A stretch of DNA of 64,000 nt from Deltaproteobacteria bacterium (lineage in GTDB: Bacteria > Myxococcota_A > Polyangia > Polyangiales > Houyiibacteriaceae). Made by a program: the position numbers and the translations under genes. The notes below the pieces were generated by a model. The model was not told the DNA's origin, made no database searches, and saw only the letters and a list, made by a program, of their open reading frames with translations. The stretch covers positions 1 to 64,000 of the forward strand of contig JAEPMI010000005.1 of assembly GCA_017644045.1 (NCBI GenBank). The letters are read 5' to 3'. How positions within the stretch are numbered: position 1 is the stretch's first letter; each line of letters starts with the position of its first letter. Positions 62,825 through 64,000 of this stretch are shown one piece after another.

Positions 62825-63187
62825 ATGACGACCGCGCTGCTGCTGGTGGACCACGGCTCCCGTAGAGCCTCCGCAAACGAGAACCTGAGCCACGTCGCTC
62901 CCATCGCCCGGGCACAGCTCGGCGAAGGCGCCATCGTCGAGGTCGCGCACATGGAGCTCGCCGAGCCCACCATCGCGCAGGCCTTCGACGCCTGCGTCCT
63001 CGCCGGCGCCACCGAGGTCGTCGTCTTTCCCTGGTTCCTCGCCGCCGGCCGCCACGCCCGCGAAGACATCCCCGCCCTCGTCGCCGAAGCCGCGGGGAAG
63101 CACCCCGGCGTCACCCACCGAGTCGCCGAGCCCTTCGGCCCCCACCCCCTGCTCGTCCAGGCCGCCCTCCAGCTCTGCGATCTCTAG
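62825..63187 (+). CDS. CbiX/sirohydrochlorin-chelatase-like protein
   Basis: A 120-residue single-domain protein of the CbiX/SirB kind, which insert metal into sirohydrochlorin. The His motif VDHGSRRASANE (His10), AHMELAEPTI and FPWFLAAGRHAREDI (second His) match the family. It is 31 bases after pncA, perhaps in the same transcript; the link to NAD salvage is not obvious. Confidence 0.88.
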   Translation: MTTALLLVDHGSRRASANENLSHVAPIARAQLGEGAIVEVAHMELAEPTIAQAFDACVLAGATEVVVFPWFLAAGRHAREDIPALVAEAAGKHPGVTHRVAEPFGPHPLLVQAALQLCDL

Positions 63188-63248
63188 CCGAACGGGGTCC
63201 ACGACGCGGGCGTACTTGACCGGGGCGCGATGAGCGGGAACACCGTGG

Positions 63249-64000
63249 GTGGTGGCCGCACGAACCCTCTTCGCTCTCACGCTGATCGGTGCCATGGGGT
63301 GCGGTGACGACGGGGCGCCGATGATGTCCCTCGATGGCGGGGCTCCGCCGGACGCGGGCGAGCTGGACCTCGGGCCGAGGGTCGACGACGGCGGACCGGG
63401 TGGCGACGACATGGGCGTGCCCGACATGGGACCACCGCCGCCGGAGCCGCCCGCGGACATCTTCTTCGTCGGGAACAGCTTCACGCTGGGCGGGCCGATC
63501 CCGCTGCTGGTGCAGGACCTCGCGGTGAGCGCCGGCTTCCCGGAGCCGAACGTGGACTATCGCGCCGTGGGCGGCCGCACGCTCGAGTGGCACCGGGCCG
63601 ATCCCGATCCCGAGAGCGCGCCCGATCGCATCGCCGAGGGCTGGGACGTGGTCGTGCTCCAGGAATACAGCACGCGACCCACCGACGCGGTCGGGCCCGC
63701 CGAGCGCTTCAAGGAAGACGCGACTTACTTCCACGACCTCGCGATCCACACGCGACCCTCGGCGCGCGTCATCCTCTACGAGACCTGGGCACGCCGGGAG
63801 GGACACTCGCTCTACCCGGTCACCTTCGACGACCCCGGGGACATGCAGGCGCAGCTGCGCTTCCACTACTTCGACGCGGCCGACAACTACATCCCGATGA
63901 TGGCGATGGAGACGCCCAACGTGACGGTCGCGCCTTGCGGCGACGCGTGGGAGCGACAGCTCGCGGGCGGTGAGCCGCCGATCCTCCACGCAGGCGACGA
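63249..64000 (+). CDS. SGNH-hydrolase lipoprotein (runs off window)
   Basis: At least 250 residues of a lipoprotein. The signal ends at the lipobox LIGAMGC-GDD, then an Asp/Gly/Pro linker. The SGNH domain begins with FFVGNSFTLGGP (Ser block), AVGGRTLEWH (Gly region) and VVLQEYSTRP. It resembles the DUF4886-type SGNH group. Two adjacent GTG codons (63249, 63252) are possible starts. The gene continues past the window. Confidence 0.85.
   Translation, partial: MVAARTLFALTLIGAMGCGDDGAPMMSLDGGAPPDAGELDLGPRVDDGGPGGDDMGVPDMGPPPPEPPADIFFVGNSFTLGGPIPLLVQDLAVSAGFPEPNVDYRAVGGRTLEWHRADPDPESAPDRIAEGWDVVVLQEYSTRPTDAVGPAERFKEDATYFHDLAIHTRPSARVILYETWARREGHSLYPVTFDDPGDMQAQLRFHYFDAADNYIPMMAMETPNVTVAPCGDAWERQLAGGEPPILHAGD

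Overview
The window is very GC-rich and densely coded. Its style points to a Myxococcota (Polyangia, Sandaracinus-like) chromosome. The clues are many secreted lipoproteins with Asp/Gly-rich linkers (several begin C-G/S-D-D right after the lipobox), zinc-ribbon/GYF/TonB-C and TPR proteins resembling gliding-motility Glt components, RCC1, PKD and LVIVD-type extracellular proteins, TetR/ETF and P450 genes, and almost no mobile DNA. The taxonomic placement is inference; no marker gene is complete enough to prove it.

Layout. 1-0.8 kb: start of tuf (EF-Tu) preceded by tRNA-Thr(UGU)-Tyr(GUA)-Gly(UCC)-Thr(GGU), the same order as E. coli thrU-tyrU-glyT-thrT-tufB. 0.9-3 kb: a TPR lipoprotein diverges from an ECF-type sigma factor; between them lie a near-consensus sigma-54 promoter and an array of GTAAC half-sites. 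3.2-5.3 kb: TetR regulator coupled to a cytochrome P450. 5.3-9.7 kb (minus): hybrid histidine kinase, STAS-like protein and a STAND-TPR regulator with a C-terminal winged helix. 10.5-13.2 kb: plsY and an M16-like lipoprotein. 13.3-16 kb: TetR, then etfBA. 16-19.5 kb: two zinc-ribbon membrane proteins. 19.8-22.4 kb (minus): MerR regulator, vWA lipoprotein and a small anchored protein. 22.5-25.8 kb: class-V aminotransferase divergent from a molybdopterin oxidoreductase. 25.9-30.9 kb (minus): propeller/di-heme cytochrome lipoprotein, LVIVD-type lipoprotein and adenosine deaminase. 31-33.2 kb: membrane protein plus amidase. 33.3-36.3 kb (minus): pectate-lyase-like lipoprotein and a GGDEF protein. 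36.5-37.9 kb: DUF4398-like and OmpA lipoproteins.

38-43.9 kb (minus) is the most distinctive locus. Five genes, each overlapping the next by one to four bases, encode an RCC1 lipoprotein, an SGNH membrane hydrolase, a ferritin-like di-iron protein with a C-terminal membrane anchor, a TobZ/NodU-type O-carbamoyltransferase and a 53-residue DUF5989/SxtK-like membrane peptide. This looks like a surface-polymer or small-molecule carbamoylation/tailoring cassette.

44-50.1 kb: two exported proteins of unknown function, a DHH-type phosphoesterase, then a coupled trio of PrsW-like intramembrane protease, single-span anchored protein and trypsin-like protease. 50.1-55.7 kb: M1 aminopeptidase with HEAT-like tail and two tail-to-tail PKD/DUF2135-type exported proteins. 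55.8-63.2 kb: GDPD phosphodiesterase and Smr protein, then an NAD salvage operon (pncB-prs-nadE-nrtR-pncA) behind a promoter overlapped by a perfect ATAGTGT-N7-ACACTAT palindrome, the probable NrtR operator; a CbiX-like gene follows. The window ends inside an SGNH-hydrolase lipoprotein gene.

No CRISPR array, insertion sequence, rRNA, phage module or origin was seen. The only dispersed repeat is an imperfect-palindrome element present twice (3.1 kb and 19.6 kb). Coordinates and translations come from reading the sequence; family names come from motif recognition without database search.
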